A stretch of DNA of 64,000 nucleotides from Sindora glabra (GCA_020226215.1 CM035234.1:13668713-13732712), one strand, 5' to 3'; counted from the stretch's first letter, positions 11,640 to 23,675 are shown. Notes: a model not told the origin generated them from the letters alone. Program-made: numbers and translations.

Positions 11640-12125
11640 TAAGGAGTAATAATGACGACACTTTTAGCGACGATAAAAATTCGATCGTTACTAAAAGTAT
11701 TTTCGATGACATTGTCGTCGGTGAAGGTCAAATGACTTTTAGAAGGAATCAGAAAATCGTGGTGGGAAAAAATTAGGCTTTAGCGACGATAAATGTCATC
11801 GCTAAAGGGCCTAAAACAATTCGGCGGGAATATTTAGGTGCAGCTTTCAACGACGACAAATGTCGTTGCTGAAGGTTTGCCTAATTTTCGAGGAGCACTT
11901 GCAATGACGACATTTGTCATTCCTGAAAGGTGGACCCTTCAGCGATGACAATTGTTATCGCTGAAGGCCTTGTCCAATTTTTTAGACAGGCCTTCAGCGA
12001 CGACAATTGTCATTGCTGAAGGCTTGTCTGGCAGAAAAAAAGAGGCCTTCAGGGATGACATTGTCATCGTTGAAGGCTAAACTTTTACCGATGATCGAGA
12101 ATTTTTTGTCGTCATTGAAGGGTTG
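11640..12125. repeat. CACTA left subterminal repeat array
   Basis: Repeated units of the form agcgacgac-aa-tgtcgtcgctgaagg alternate in both orientations, so many units are palindromes of 20-30 bp. They are richer in CG than the surroundings. In En/Spm such subterminal repeats bind TnpA to bring the ends together. The same words fill the right end. Confidence 0.88.
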
Positions 12126-12128
12126 GCC

Positions 12129-12136
12129 TATATATA
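12129..12136 (+). promoter_or_regulatory. TATA box of the CACTA transcription unit
   Basis: TATATATA lies just inside the left subterminal array, about 25-35 bp before a C/T-rich start region (cacctcctcctctctc). A splice donor (GAG|GTAAGT) follows at 12197. The position fits the En/Spm promoter, which lies next to the TnpA-binding repeats. Confidence 0.6.
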
Positions 12137-14050
12137 CCCTTGGCACCTCCTCCTCTCTCATTCGCGCGCTTACAAAGGAGAAGTAGTGGACTTGAGGTAA
12201 GTTTCTCTTATAATTTTTTATAATTTAGTATATTTATTTTTTTATATATGTTAATGTGTATTAGTTTTGTATATTTCATATTTTAATTTGTTAGTTATTA
12301 TTAGCACTTATCATTGTTCGTGGGGAGTAGTTAGAGTTGATCAATAAATTTTTGCCATTGAGATATGTGAACTAAAATTTATAATATTTTTATTGTAAAA
12401 TGTTATATGTGAGATTAATAGTTTGCAATGAATTAATAGATTTGATAGTATTTTTAATTTAATATAAAACTCTTTATTATTTAGTTTTGTATGTTGTAAA
12501 TTTTAAATTTATTTACGTAAATTTAACTTAACATAAAATTTGTAAATATACATTTTATTTTTATTATGTATCCCTTAAATTATAACTTTGTAGTATATAA
12601 TATATGTGTAAATTATTCAGTTAGACTAATGTAAGATAGAGTTATTATGATATTTTATTCATAAAATCTAAAATTTATGATGTAATTTAGGAAACTTCAA
12701 AATTATTAGATTTGTTGAAATAATGTAAGATAGAAAATTAGAATAAGTATATAAATATAGCTTAGAAAAAAAGATATTATAATAATATAATCTCTTTTTT
12801 AATTAAAATTGAAACTTAATAATTCAAATTATACTATTTACACCACATAATAAGAAAAATTCAATTAAACTTGAGACTACATGAAAATCAAATCTAACAA
12901 TCCAAATTATACTATCTACATTACATATAAATTAAAAGTCAATTAACCAGGAAGTCATATGAAAATCACCCCTTCATGGATAGATTAAATTTACTTAAAA
13001 ATAATAAAATTTATAATTGATTAATTTTCAAAATTTATTTGTTAAAATTATTTTTTAAAGCTAGACCTTAAACACAATCAAAATAAATATAATTTATATA
13101 ATTTTTGAATTATATTTTATTATTTTCAATGTCAATTTTGTCATTGAATGAATTATTTTTTTATTTACAATTTCAACTACTATATATCTTGATTTTTTAA
13201 TTGGATTAAAAATTAGTTTTCAAAATAAGGAATGTAAATTTTTTAAGATTACAAAACATTTCTTAATTATTTTAGAAAATATATGTTATGTACATAATTC
13301 TAATAGCTAAAGTTACAATAACATTACATTAATGAATAACTTATGAAATTAACAATAAATGTACGGTAAAATATTTTTTAAGCCCAATCTACTAATGTTA
13401 TAATCTCTTGGATATTAATTCGGTGTTATTTATTCTAAAGCTTCTTTGAATTTATTGAAATTAATTGAAAAAAAATATAATTTGGAAAAAATTGAAATGA
13501 TGAAAATTATTTAATTTGTTTAGAATTAGATTAAAAGAAACATTGACAAACAATGGTTTCCTATTTTGTGATAGCATCCTCTTACTTTCTTTTAATGTTA
13601 TAATGATAAATGTTATTATTTAGTTATAATAACATGTGACATATTACACTTGTATAAAAATGTATATAATAATTTTTATGAAAAGACTTCCTGGTAAAAT
13701 AATCAAAACGATCATATCATAATAGAAATTTAAAAAGTTCCTATGTCTAATAATTTATAAGTATTCATAAAATACATGTCTCTCTAGAAAAACTGAATTG
13801 TGCACCTTATAAATATAGTAGAGTAGATTACACATTTGAATTCTTATAAATTTATTGTGAAACATAACAATTGTTATGGATATTTAAAAAAAATCAATAA
13901 TCCACATAATAAGATACTTAAATAACAATACTGACACTTAAATAACGATTCTAATAAAATGTTGTACCATTATTTTTAGTTATTGTAAATATATTTTTAT
14001 AATAATTTTAAATAGAATTGCATTTGCATTTACTTTATAAGCTTAGACCT

Positions 14051-14094
14051 ATTCAAGGGTTGGTTGTTCTTTATACATTAACCAACCCTTGAAT
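14051..14094. repeat. Perfect 15-bp inverted repeat with 14-nt loop
   Basis: attcaagggttggtt at 14051-14065 is exactly complementary to aaccaacccttgaat at 14080-14094. It lies in the CACTA intron. Function unknown. Confidence 0.85.
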
Positions 14095-14183
14095 TATCTT
14101 GAAAAGTTGAACAGTTTGGGATATGTCCTATAATTATTATTAATAATTTATCTGACTTTTGTTTGATATTGTGGAAATATCTT

Positions 14184-14258
14184 AGCATCCTAACTGTTCT
14201 CCGAATATAAACTATACAGACGTATAGTTTAGGCATTTGGAGAACCATGGGGAGATGC
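14184..14258. repeat. Imperfect 75-nt hairpin in the CACTA intron
   Basis: The 9-bp core stem (aaactatac / gtatagttt) around 14219 is extended by gttctcc/ggagaac and agcatc/gatgct pairings separated by small internal loops. The shape resembles a small-RNA precursor, but no expression evidence is available. Confidence 0.5.
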
Positions 14259-14452
14259 TGCCAAAATTTTTACACGGAGCAAATGATGAGCGTGGATAAA
14301 TTGGAGAAAATCATAACTATAGAAATATCTTGAATGGGATAGGACCCTACCCTTCAAAGTTAGAGTGATACGATGTATTTAAAGTACATTTCAAATATTA
14401 ATCACAACACTTTATTCCACTGTAAGCTATTTTCTTCCTGTTCAGTGATACA

Positions 14453-16734
14453 ATGTCTGTCAATAAAAGTTGGATACATCTACCAAATCGCTTGTCAGAT
14501 GAGTATTGGAATGGTGTAGTGGGATTTGTTCAAAGAGCTAAAAATTTTATTAATGAAAGGGGTTTGGTAAGATACCCATGCAAAAAGTATGTGAATTTAA
14601 TATTCCAAATGTTACTAACATTGGAGGCACATATTATAGATAATAGATTTCATCTATTATACATAAATTGGGTACACCATGATGAAGTGGATGTTTCGAC
14701 TTCTAAAGAAACTTGGGGGGTATCTCCCAACAATAGAGATGAGTTAGTGGATATTATACACGATTTCATCGGCCTTGAGGTACTTGAAGTCGATGTTCGC
14801 AATGATGAGTACAAGAGTGAGAATGCGGCTGACAGAGACATTAGAATAAATTATAATAGTTGTGATAACCTGTTCGAGCAAGTAGAAATAGAATTGTATC
14901 CAGGATGCACAACGTTTTCAGCCTTGAACTTTCTGGTGAAACTTATGCACTTGAAGGTTCTGCATAAGTGGATAAATAAGTCATTTAATGCTCTTCTAAG
15001 TTGTTTAAAGAGGCACTTCCAAATGATAATAAATTACCTGAGTCGTACTATGATGCAAGGAAATGACTCAACAAGTTAGGATGGGGTATGAATCAATCCA
15101 TGTGTGCAAATATGACTACGCATTTTTCTGGAAATAATATGCTTCTGAGGATAATTGTCCAATTTGTAGGGAAAGCCGATGGACATTATCATTATTTTAT
15201 GCAAGCTTGAAAGGATATACCCTCCAGCATTTTTTGACATAATGGTTCACTTAGTGATGCATTTGCCAGATGAAGCATTGGAAGGAGGACCCATTCATTT
15301 TTTGTGGATGTACCCATATAAGAGATATATAAAAAAGTTGAAGGATTATGTCTGAAATCGTGCTTAATCGAAAGGTTCAATTGCAGAAGGGTATATTATT
15401 GATGAGGTATTAATATTTTTCATTATGTACTTGGAAGGAGTGGAAACTGGATTCAATTGGCCTAATAGAAATCAAACACCTAGTTAAACAAGAAGGGCAT
15501 TATCGATGTTCCGATCCCAATGTCGACTAGTGGGGAAGAAGATTATTTCTCACTTCGATAGGAAGGATCAAGATGTTGTAGTATGGTTCATCTTGAATAA
15601 TTGTATTGAAATTGAAAAGTATCTTCAGTAAGTATCTATGGTCATTTGTGTTTTTCTCCTTTTGGTGATTATAATAGATTAAGATTGTTATGTTCTATAG
15701 TGAGCATCGATTGGAACTTGAATGAAGTGGTGTTAAAAATATTAACAACTTACAGAAAACTAAATTTCCCTCGTGGTTTTACTTGAAGGTAAAGGTTTGT
15801 TTTTCCCAAATTCATTAAACCAATATCTTAAATATTGTTCATTACTCTTATTGATCTTTCAATTTAATTCTTGAAAAAATTATTACTTTTTTAGATGGAC
15901 CATTTATATAGAAATGGTTTCCTAGAGGCCACCGAAGAGTTACTATCATTAGCCTCCAGTCTTAGTTTTATTACCATAATATACTCTGCGTGTATTATGA
16001 ATGGAGTGCGATTTGTAGTCGAAACTCGGGATGCAAAGCATAAAATGCAAAACAGTGGCATTTCTATTCCGGGAACTAATGGTAACATGTTTTATGGTGT
16101 ATTAGAAGAAATCATTGAGTTAATTTATTTAAATAAGTACAGTGTGACTTTATTTAAATGCAAGTGGTATGACACTGATCTTACAAAGAAGAAACTTTAT
16201 ATTGATAAGAATATCACAAGTATCTCCATCAAAGGACAATGATACAAAGATGATCCTTATATACTTGCTACCCAAGCAAAATAAGTGTTTTACAGTGAGG
16301 ACCTTCTTAATGGACTAAATTGGAGGGTCGTCCATAATTTGGTACATCGCGACATATGGGATTTACTTAGTGATGGAGACAGTGCACAAGACCTGTTATT
16401 TCTACAGGATAGTAACTCATCTAACTTTAACCTCATAGTTGATCTTGAAAATTTTGATTTAGTAAATCTAGGTAATGAAAGAAATAGTCCTTCAATCATT
16501 CCACCTTGCAGGAATGTTGGATCTGGTGCTTATGGAGAAGACGCCTTCATCGATGATGACGATAGTTTCAAAGATGAAACACTTGATGATTATATAGATG
16601 AGGAGCTTTACAATCTGATAATGAAGGAGAAATTGATAACCATGAATCTGTTAAGTTCACTGACACTGATTCAGAATAGGAATAAAATAAGATATTCGAA
16701 CTTAACTTGTAATTATGTAAGCATGATTGTTTAA
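14453..16734 (+). pseudogene. TnpD-like CACTA transposase, catalytic domain deleted
   Basis: Family parts appear in the expected order. The transposase-associated domain opens at 14453 (SWIHLPNRLSDEYW), but its Cys motif reads YPCKKY, with two Cys replaced by Tyr. The conserved YPGCTTFSALNFLVKLMHLK stretch starts at about 14898. The frame then slips near 15000 and 15080, with TGA at 15052. A zinc-ribbon-like CPICRESRW ends at about 15178. Within 25 bases the sequence jumps to the DUF4218 start (KLERIYPPAFFD, 15203), so the whole Transposase_21 DDE core of several hundred residues is absent. DUF4218 crosses a probable intron (15628-15700). DUF4216 follows (about 15895-16242; RFVVETRDAKHKMQNSGI), then an acidic tail (16285-16734). 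An intact TnpD cuts the element ends; this copy cannot. Stops occur between the pieces. Confidence 0.85.
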
Positions 16735-16830
16735 ATAATCAATATGATTGCAAAGAGTTATACCATTTGATCGTTCAATTTGACTATGGATTCTCCATTA
16801 ATTACTTGTATAATGTGTATTATTTTAGAT

Positions 16831-18600
16831 ATGGTGGATGTCAAGGCACGACACTATGAAGGTGATGCTAGAGGTAACCCACCCATATTCCATCACAGTG
16901 CGAAGGATCAGCTATTTATTATTAATTGTGCATACCTGAGATTGATTAAAAATTATGTTTATTGTATTGATATTTTTCTTTATTTATTGAAATGGCAGCT
17001 GTGAGAAAGAGGGGTTCGAATAAGTCCCTTAGGTTGCACAAGAAGATAGGTAGGGGTGGGGGCAGACCGGTGCCTGTACAGTTTGATACGATTAGTACAT
17101 GGCATGCAGTTGGTGAGAATGCTAGCCATCTCCCTCGTTATATTGGCAATATGATCCGAGCTCACGTGTCGCCTTATTATAAGTCATAGCGGGCTGTACC
17201 TCAGTAAATCTGAGATAGAGTTATGCAGGAGGTTTGCGTAAATATCTATTTCCTTCATCTGCTGAATTAATCCTTCTGAGATTGAAATTTCTAAATATAT
17301 TACTCATAAATTTATTAAATATCTTTTAATGCAGTCCTATTTCGAGTTCTAGGGCATCTCTGAGGGTGATCGGGATAAAGTGATCTTTGATTTGATGCGG
17401 ACTACTGCAGACCTGTATAAAGATTGGAAGTACAGGTTGAATAAGCATTTCTTAGAGCATGGAGGCGATCAATACTAGGACTATGATTTGGATCGGGCTA
17501 GACGTTGTGTGCCCCGATCTGTCTCACTACAGACATGGCAGAAATGTGTGAACTTTTTTTACAGTGACGAGTACAAGGTAAGTATGACATTTTATGGTAT
17601 TATGTCATTATTTCACATATTTAAATTGTAAACATACAAATTTAATACTATTTTTTCTTAATTTGTAGGAGTTATCTGGGAGGAATGCAAATAATAGAGC
17701 ATAGAAGGTCGTGAATGACCGACATGGGTCAAAGACTATTGCTGCACATCGCTTTGATAAGGTAATTTAACTTATTTATTTATTTTTTTTAAATATATCC
17801 ACTTGTTAGATAGCTTTACATGATTATTTATTTATTTCATCCTTTTTTTTCTTTTACGAAAATTGAACAAAGAAATAGAGATACTGGTGAGCGACAGTCG
17901 ATTCTCGAGAATTTCAGGGATCGACACACGTATAGGTCGGGGGAGTGGATGCATCCGATCCTTCAGGGGCAATATGTAAGCTAGTTGAATTTTATATTTT
18001 AAATAGAATTCTACGAATATATCTTATAAGATTTATTATTGAATTTTATTTTAATAATTTAAGACAAGGATGACTAAGCTCATGACTCAGCACGTACAGT
18101 CTAATGTATCATCCACTAGCTTGCTTGCGACTCCTATACAGATAGATGAGGCTACCATTGCCGATGAGGTGCTTGGCACTTGTCGAGGGTATAGGAAGGC
18201 TATTGAGCGTGTGCTTGCTGGTCAGTCCTATCATTTGGCAGGCACTTCTAATGCAGGGGCGAGCTCACAGTCCGTGTCTTAGGTCGATGAGTTGTAGGAG
18301 CAACTATAGCAAAGTCGGGAGCAGTTCCAGTAAAGCTAGCGGTTGATTTAAGAACAGCAGCAGATTACACAGCAGTAGTAGATGCAGCAACAAACTTACC
18401 TTACTAAGATGACCTCGATTCTTAGACAGCAGGATATTGTCCTACCGCCGCCTCCATTTGCTGCTACTACACCACTTGGGTCGAGTAGATTTGCAACTGC
18501 ACCTGTCGCTCAGCCACCAGGTCCTTCTTAGCTGCCACGATCATTTTATCGTCCTCGTTGCCAGGATGATGATGATGATGCATCGACATATTTACACCTC
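16831..18600 (+). pseudogene. TnpA-like CACTA protein (Transposase_24 family), stop-ridden
   Basis: The start is probably the ATG at 16831 (MVDVKARHYEGDA), spliced to about 16998. Later exons begin near 17335, 17670, 17875 and 18065 and end at GTAAG-type or similar donors. Recognisable text includes GRPVPVQFDTISTWHAVGEN, SVSLQTWQKCVNFF and ATIADEVLGTCRGYRKAIERV, then a Gln-rich coiled-coil-like stretch (18280-18400), a Pro-rich linker and an Asp run (QDDDDDAST). TnpA-type proteins bind the subterminal repeats. The frame is broken at 17187, 17205, 17211, 17350, 17476, 17702 and at least seven more sites in 18280-18390. Nearly all stops sit where Gln, Arg or Trp is expected, as C-to-T or G-to-A changes would produce. 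Family assignment is by remembered pattern. Confidence 0.75.
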
Positions 18601-18944
18601 CCTTTCCTGTAATATATTCTGTATATGTATCTTTATATTTTTCATGTGTACACATTTACATGGATTGTGTATATATAATTTATTCATATAAATACTATTT
18701 TTACAATTATTTTATGAGTATTCATTTTTTTTATGTTGGAACAAATTGTTAGACATTATTATTAATGCTACTGATGTATTATAGTTGTATAATTTACATT
18801 AAATTAAATTTAAAAAAATAAATATAATTCAAATTAAAAATATTTTAGATAAATGTTGTTAAATATAATATATTATTTGAAATACACTTAATTATAATGA
18901 TAATTTCAATTTAATTTTTTTAAAAAAAATTCAAAAAACCTTTA

Positions 18945-19405
18945 GCGGTGACATTGTCGTCGCTATAGGGGCAGAATGTTGTCATTGAAGACGACTTCCA
19001 ACGACGACATTGTTGTTGCTGAAGCTCGGACTTTTAGCAATGACAAATGTCATCGCTGAAGCTCGAACTTTTAGCGGCACAGTTGTCGTCGCTGAATTTT
19101 GGACTTTTAGTTATGACAAATTAACTTACAACGACGACATTGTTGTTGCTGAAAGTTAGCTTCAGTGATGACTTTTTGACTATTATCGTCATTCAAAATT
19201 AAATTTCAAAATTTTTTAAATTTTGAAATTATTTTTTATGATGACTTTGTCATCATAGAAGGCCGTACTTTTAGCAACGACATCATGTCATCGGTGTTGG
19301 TTGTTTCAAGTACGAAACTATACTGACGATATTTTTAGCAATGACTTTTTCATTTACCAATGACCGAGCGCTCTTCAATGACGACAAATGTCGCCGCTAA
19401 AAGTC
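18945..19405. repeat. CACTA right subterminal repeat array
   Basis: Repeated tgtcgtcgctgaa / ttcagcgacgaca words in both orientations, the same family as at 11640-12125, run up to the right end. Many copies carry C-to-T style changes (tgttgttgctgaa). Confidence 0.87.
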
Positions 19406-19420
19406 TTTTTTGCTGTAGTG

Positions 19421-20910
19421 ATCAAATCATTAGTAATTATAACATTTTTATATGCAAAAGAAAAGTAATGCTCATAATTTGTTTAATTCTAGATTAACAA
19501 TTTGATATTATATTAAATGCACATATAATAAAAAAAGTAAATAAATTTTCTTATGATTCTAATATATCATTATCTTTTCATAAACTTAACCTTATGTGTC
19601 TAAAGCCTCTCTTATCTCTTCACAAACATTTATTGAATTTAGATCTCATATCACAAGTAATATCAATTTCCTTGTCTCAATTTTCATGAATAATAGTACA
19701 ATTTCATATCAAACATCACAAAAAGGCATATATGACATAATTTTTAAGGTATAACAACATCACCATACCTTTTTGCATAGCCTTACACTGTTCAATCAAC
19801 ATCATTTATTATACAATAGCTTATATTAACATTATGATCCAAGTTATGCTTTTTAACACTATAAGGATAATTATTATTAAGATTTTAAAGTTTACAATTA
19901 ATTATGTAATTGATTATGCAATTCTAGATAATAGCATAATCAATTATAAAGTCTAGAAGTAGAACTTTTAGGCATACAACTGATTATATAATTGATTATG
20001 CCTTTCTAAAGAGCATAATTCTCATATGTAATTGACTATCAAATGATAAAGAACAAATCTTCGAGATAATCATAGATTATGCCTACCTAAAAATGGTGTT
20101 TCTAGGTATAATCAATTATAACCTTGGTTTCTGTAGAATTTTCTTTGAAAATTATTTTTCACTCGTGAGAAATTCATTTTAAATTCATTTCTTAGGCTAT
20201 CACACTCAATCAAATCACCGTGTCTTGCATTTACACCATTATACACACTAAATTTAATAAGAATTTGAATCAAAATAATTAACCACATAATTTACCTTAA
20301 GATTTATGAGAGCATGGGAGAAACCTAACTTTAACTAATTCAAATCATATAAAATAATCAAATCTAGTTAGATTGTCTACTTACCTTGTATGAGGGAGAT
20401 GGAGATGCTAAATAAAGGAAATTATAGGTTACTTGCTTTTAATCATTCAAAAATAAACAAATTGAAATTAAGGCTTGAAAATCCTTTTTCCCCCTAAAGA
20501 TATAAAATTCTTGTAGGAATTCAAGCCTAGAAAACCTTACCTTACTTAATTTGAAAAGTTGGAATGTAGATGGATCTATGCTCCTTTGCTTGCTAAAAAA
20601 GGAGGAAAAGATGAAAGAGAAGAAGAAGAAGAAGAAGATGAGGAGTTTGTGTTTTGGTGTGAAATAAAAGGTTAGTGGCTAAAAAATGGAAAGATAAGGA
20701 GTGATAAGGGTAAAGTCAAAACCAAAAAAATGTCCTAAATCTCCTCGACCATTACATACTTAATTTTAATCCTACTTGGCCTTTAAACATTTTGTATTAC
20801 CCTTTTTCATCAATTATTTTATATATTTTCATTTTCATTTTTTTTATCATAATAAACTATTATTCTTATACAAAATAAATTTAAATTTAAAGGGGTGTAA
20901 TATTATTCCA
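19421..20910 (-). mobile_element. LTR-retrotransposon-like segment, minus orientation
   Basis: Read on the minus strand, the segment would begin near 20900 with a TATTACACCCC-type end, a variant of the TGTTACACCC start of many plant Ty3/gypsy LTRs. A C/T-rich leader-like tract follows (complement of 20560-20640). About 19895-20125 holds several copies of an ataatcaattata module. Similar modules lie at 57580-57880. No gag-pol is attached and the far end is not defined; a solo or truncated LTR is likely. Confidence 0.4.
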
Positions 20911-21564
20911 TGATTGCTAAACAAAGGATACTAAATAGGATTTTTTGGAAGTAAATTAGCTTTGACTTGATAACAGATTAAGTTAAAGTTTAAGGAAGTA
21001 AAGATAACATACAATGCATGCGTATATTTTTATTAAATTTTGGAAAAAAAATAGTTTATGTGGCAAAAATGTTGATAATTAAAAGTATTGAAGTTGAATT
21101 ACAAAACTTAAAATCACAAGTGGATTAAATAAAAAGTGATGAGATATGAATAATAATTATTTAAAAATTATTTATAATTTAATGTAATACTAATTCTAAA
21201 TGGAAACAAAGAAAATTATATTGTGCCATAAAATATTAATAATTTAATTCCTTATCAACCCATTGAAGTTTTAATTAATAGAAACATTATAATAATTTAG
21301 AGGATAAATTATTCAACATAAATGATAATATGTGAAAAAATATTATGACTTAAAAGGGTGTTATAGAGTCGTTGAATGGATCTATTCTCGGAATGGTGTG
21401 CACAAATCCATTATAAATGGATTAAATCAAACTAGTCCAATAAAAGTGAGAATTCAAGTTTTAAAATTTATGATTTGTGCAATGCACTAACCTACAATTT
21501 TTTTTATTTTTTTAAAGATAATTTCAAACAATTTTAAAGGAACTTTTTAACCTTAAAATAACAA
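20911..21564. other. AT-rich gap without recognised genes
   Basis: No coding sequence seen. A second aaaagggtgttatag word at about 21351 resembles another LTR edge. Confidence 0.35.
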
Positions 21565-23660
21565 TTGCAAGATCTTTTTTTCTATCATATGAATGGTTAC
21601 ACTACTAAATCAATTCAAAGGAAACGAGTGAATATGACAAAGTTATGCCATACTGTGAATGATGGTTCTAACACTAATCAGTTGACATCTTTAAAAGGGT
21701 TAGATGCAAAAGACGAAGATGTTGAGGTTTTTCCCCTATTCAATGAAGATGAAAAATATTGATAAGTTATAATGGAACTTAGCATCGAATTTTCCTCACT
21801 TAAAGTATCCATAAATGCATGCAAGGATTATAGTATACACTTAGGTAGGTAGATCAAATGGGAAAAACATGACATTATTAAGGCATTAGAGAAGTGTAGA
21901 AGCAATGTTTGTCCATAAATTATACATTGTTCCTTAAATAAGAAAATAACTAGTTTTCAAGTGAGGAAGTACTAACCTACTCATACATGTATTAAGCAGT
22001 TTAAGAATAAAATAGCTGATAGGGAATAAGTGGCAAACAAATGGGTTCCAAAGGTGAGGGCATACCTTGCTTTGAAAAGACAAGAAGCCTATAACTACAT
22101 GATACTCCGTTATAAAGTTTTTGTTTTTGATGCAACCATCTTTAAAACTTTAAGAAAGGCATATAACATTGTAGAATGTTCAGAAAGGGAGTAATATGCT
22201 AAGATGTGGGACTATTGTAATGAATTATTCAAAAGCAATCAAATTCAAGTGTGTTGTTGTTTGTTAATAGGTTAACTTTGGAGCTTTCACCAAATTTTGA
22301 GGGGTTATAAGTTTCCTTAAGTGCTTGTGAACATGAGTTTTTGGCAGGTAGTAGACTTCTTATTAGGTTAGATAGATACTACTTAAAAAGATATTATGAA
22401 GGGACACCATTGGTAATTGTAGCCTATAATGGAAACAATGATTTTTATGTTATTGCTTGTGCTATAGCTGACTTAGAATCTAAAGACACTTAAAGGTTAT
22501 TTTTAACAAAGCTGCAAGAGGACATTTGTAATGCTAAACAATTGTGTTATAAGTTTATATTTGACTAGCAAAAGGTTAATTTTCAAATTATGATTTCCGT
22601 TCATCCTATATTATTGTAGATTATTTTTTAGTATTAAGTTATTATCATAATTTTAGTTTTTACATGTGCAAAGATTGTGTCCAATTATGAAAGAACTTAT
22701 ATTAAGTGTTCCTCCTATAAATATTGTGCTAAACATCTTTTTATGAACATGTCAAAAAGGTATAAAAGAAATGATATTAACAATTTATTTTAGGCTACAT
22801 CAAAGTGCATTATTGAAAGGCAATTTAAGGCAAAATAAAGAAGTTAAATGAGAAAGCATGGCTTTAGTTGAGTCACTTTCTAAAGTCCACATGTTTTAAA
22901 GTTGGATTTGCAATAAAATTAAAAAATCAATCAATTATTAACAATGCTAGTGAGTAATTCAATGTAACTATAGTAAAGTATAAAAGCAAGGCTATAATTA
23001 CAATGGCAAAGTCAATCAAACAATACCTTCTATAGAAGTTGAATAACAATCGAGATATAATGAAAAAAATATAATAGGCCATTTTATTTTAAAACATAAA
23101 CTAAGTTAGAGAAAAAAAACCTTGACAATATATATGGACTTTTATATAGGTTGGTGATCTATATGGTTGCATATTTAAAGTGGAGCATAAGCCTAGTAAG
23201 GTAGTGGTAAACTTGAAGAAAGGGACTCACACATATAGGATGTAAGACCTAAGTGGTATCCCATGTAAATATTTAGTTGCAATATCAGGTCACAATAATT
23301 AGGAACCAAAAAAATTTGTACCTTTATGGTTTACAAAAGAGGTATTATTCCATGTGTACTTCACATTCATCATGCCAATCTAATCGTTGGAGAAGAATTT
23401 TAGAACAAAATAGGAAAAGAACCACTCAATCTTGCTATTATTAAATGGCTCCTTGATCATCTTAAGACATTAAGGAATAAGGCTCTTAAAGAAGTATAAC
23501 ATCCATACAAATTAAAAAGGTGTTATGGATAAGTAACTCACAGCAAATGCAAATTAAAAAAGGTCACAATGCTAGATCATACAAAAGTGAACCAAGTAGG
23601 CCAAAGAAAAAGTCAAGTAGGTTTCAACCTATAAAAGAATCTAGTGAATATCCTATTCAT
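21565..23660 (+). pseudogene. Mutator-like (MULE, MuDR-type) transposase relic
   Basis: Domains appear in the order of plant MuDR-type transposases but are interrupted by stops and frameshifts. An N-terminal frame is at 21565-21762. The MuDR DNA-binding domain starts near 21774 (LSIEFSSLKVSINACKDYS; then FKNKIADRE and VANKWVPKVR). KRQEAYNYMILRYKVFVFDA lies at about 22075. The catalytic region at about 22360-22540 (LDRYYLKRYYEGTPL, then NGNNDFYVIACAIADLESKD) keeps the first Asp. A degraded stretch (YCAKHLFMNMSKRYKRNDIN) lies near 22720. A SWIM-type finger at about 23210-23290 keeps GIPCKYLVA but has lost the first Cys pair. A basic, zinc-knuckle-like tail (GHNARSYKSEPSRPKKKS) is near 23560. 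MULE transposases cut long terminal inverted repeats with 9-11 bp duplications; I could not find the ends. Confidence 0.75.
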
Positions 23661-23675
23661 TAGCTTTCAAAACAT

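Larger units (their letters stand above)
12197..14445 (+). other. Probable 5' UTR intron of the CACTA gene
   Basis: The donor GAG|GTAAGT at 12197 pairs with an acceptor ttttcttcctgttcag ending at 14445, seven bases before the TnpD ATG at 14453. The 2,249 bp between are AT-rich with no coding frame, and contain two inverted repeats (14051-14094 and 14184-14258). The intron is inferred from the splice sites. Confidence 0.55.
11629..19420 (+). mobile_element. Complete CACTA (En/Spm) DNA transposon, 7,792 bp, non-autonomous
   Basis: The left end CACTACAAGAAT and right end GCTGTAGTG form the short terminal inverted repeat (CACTACA), flanked by ATC on both sides. Inside are palindromic subterminal arrays (about 11640-12125 and 18945-19405), a TATA promoter at 12129, a 5' UTR intron of 2.25 kb, a TnpD-like relic at 14453-16734 and a TnpA-like relic at 16831-18600, all in one direction. 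Both genes are broken, and the TnpD catalytic core is missing, so movement would need a helper element. Boundaries are seen directly; class assignment follows from the ends, the 3-bp duplication and the gene order. Confidence 0.93.

Noticed and set aside
18467..18655. Minus-strand frame with a His run
   Set aside because: It is the complement of the Asp run at the end of the TnpA relic.
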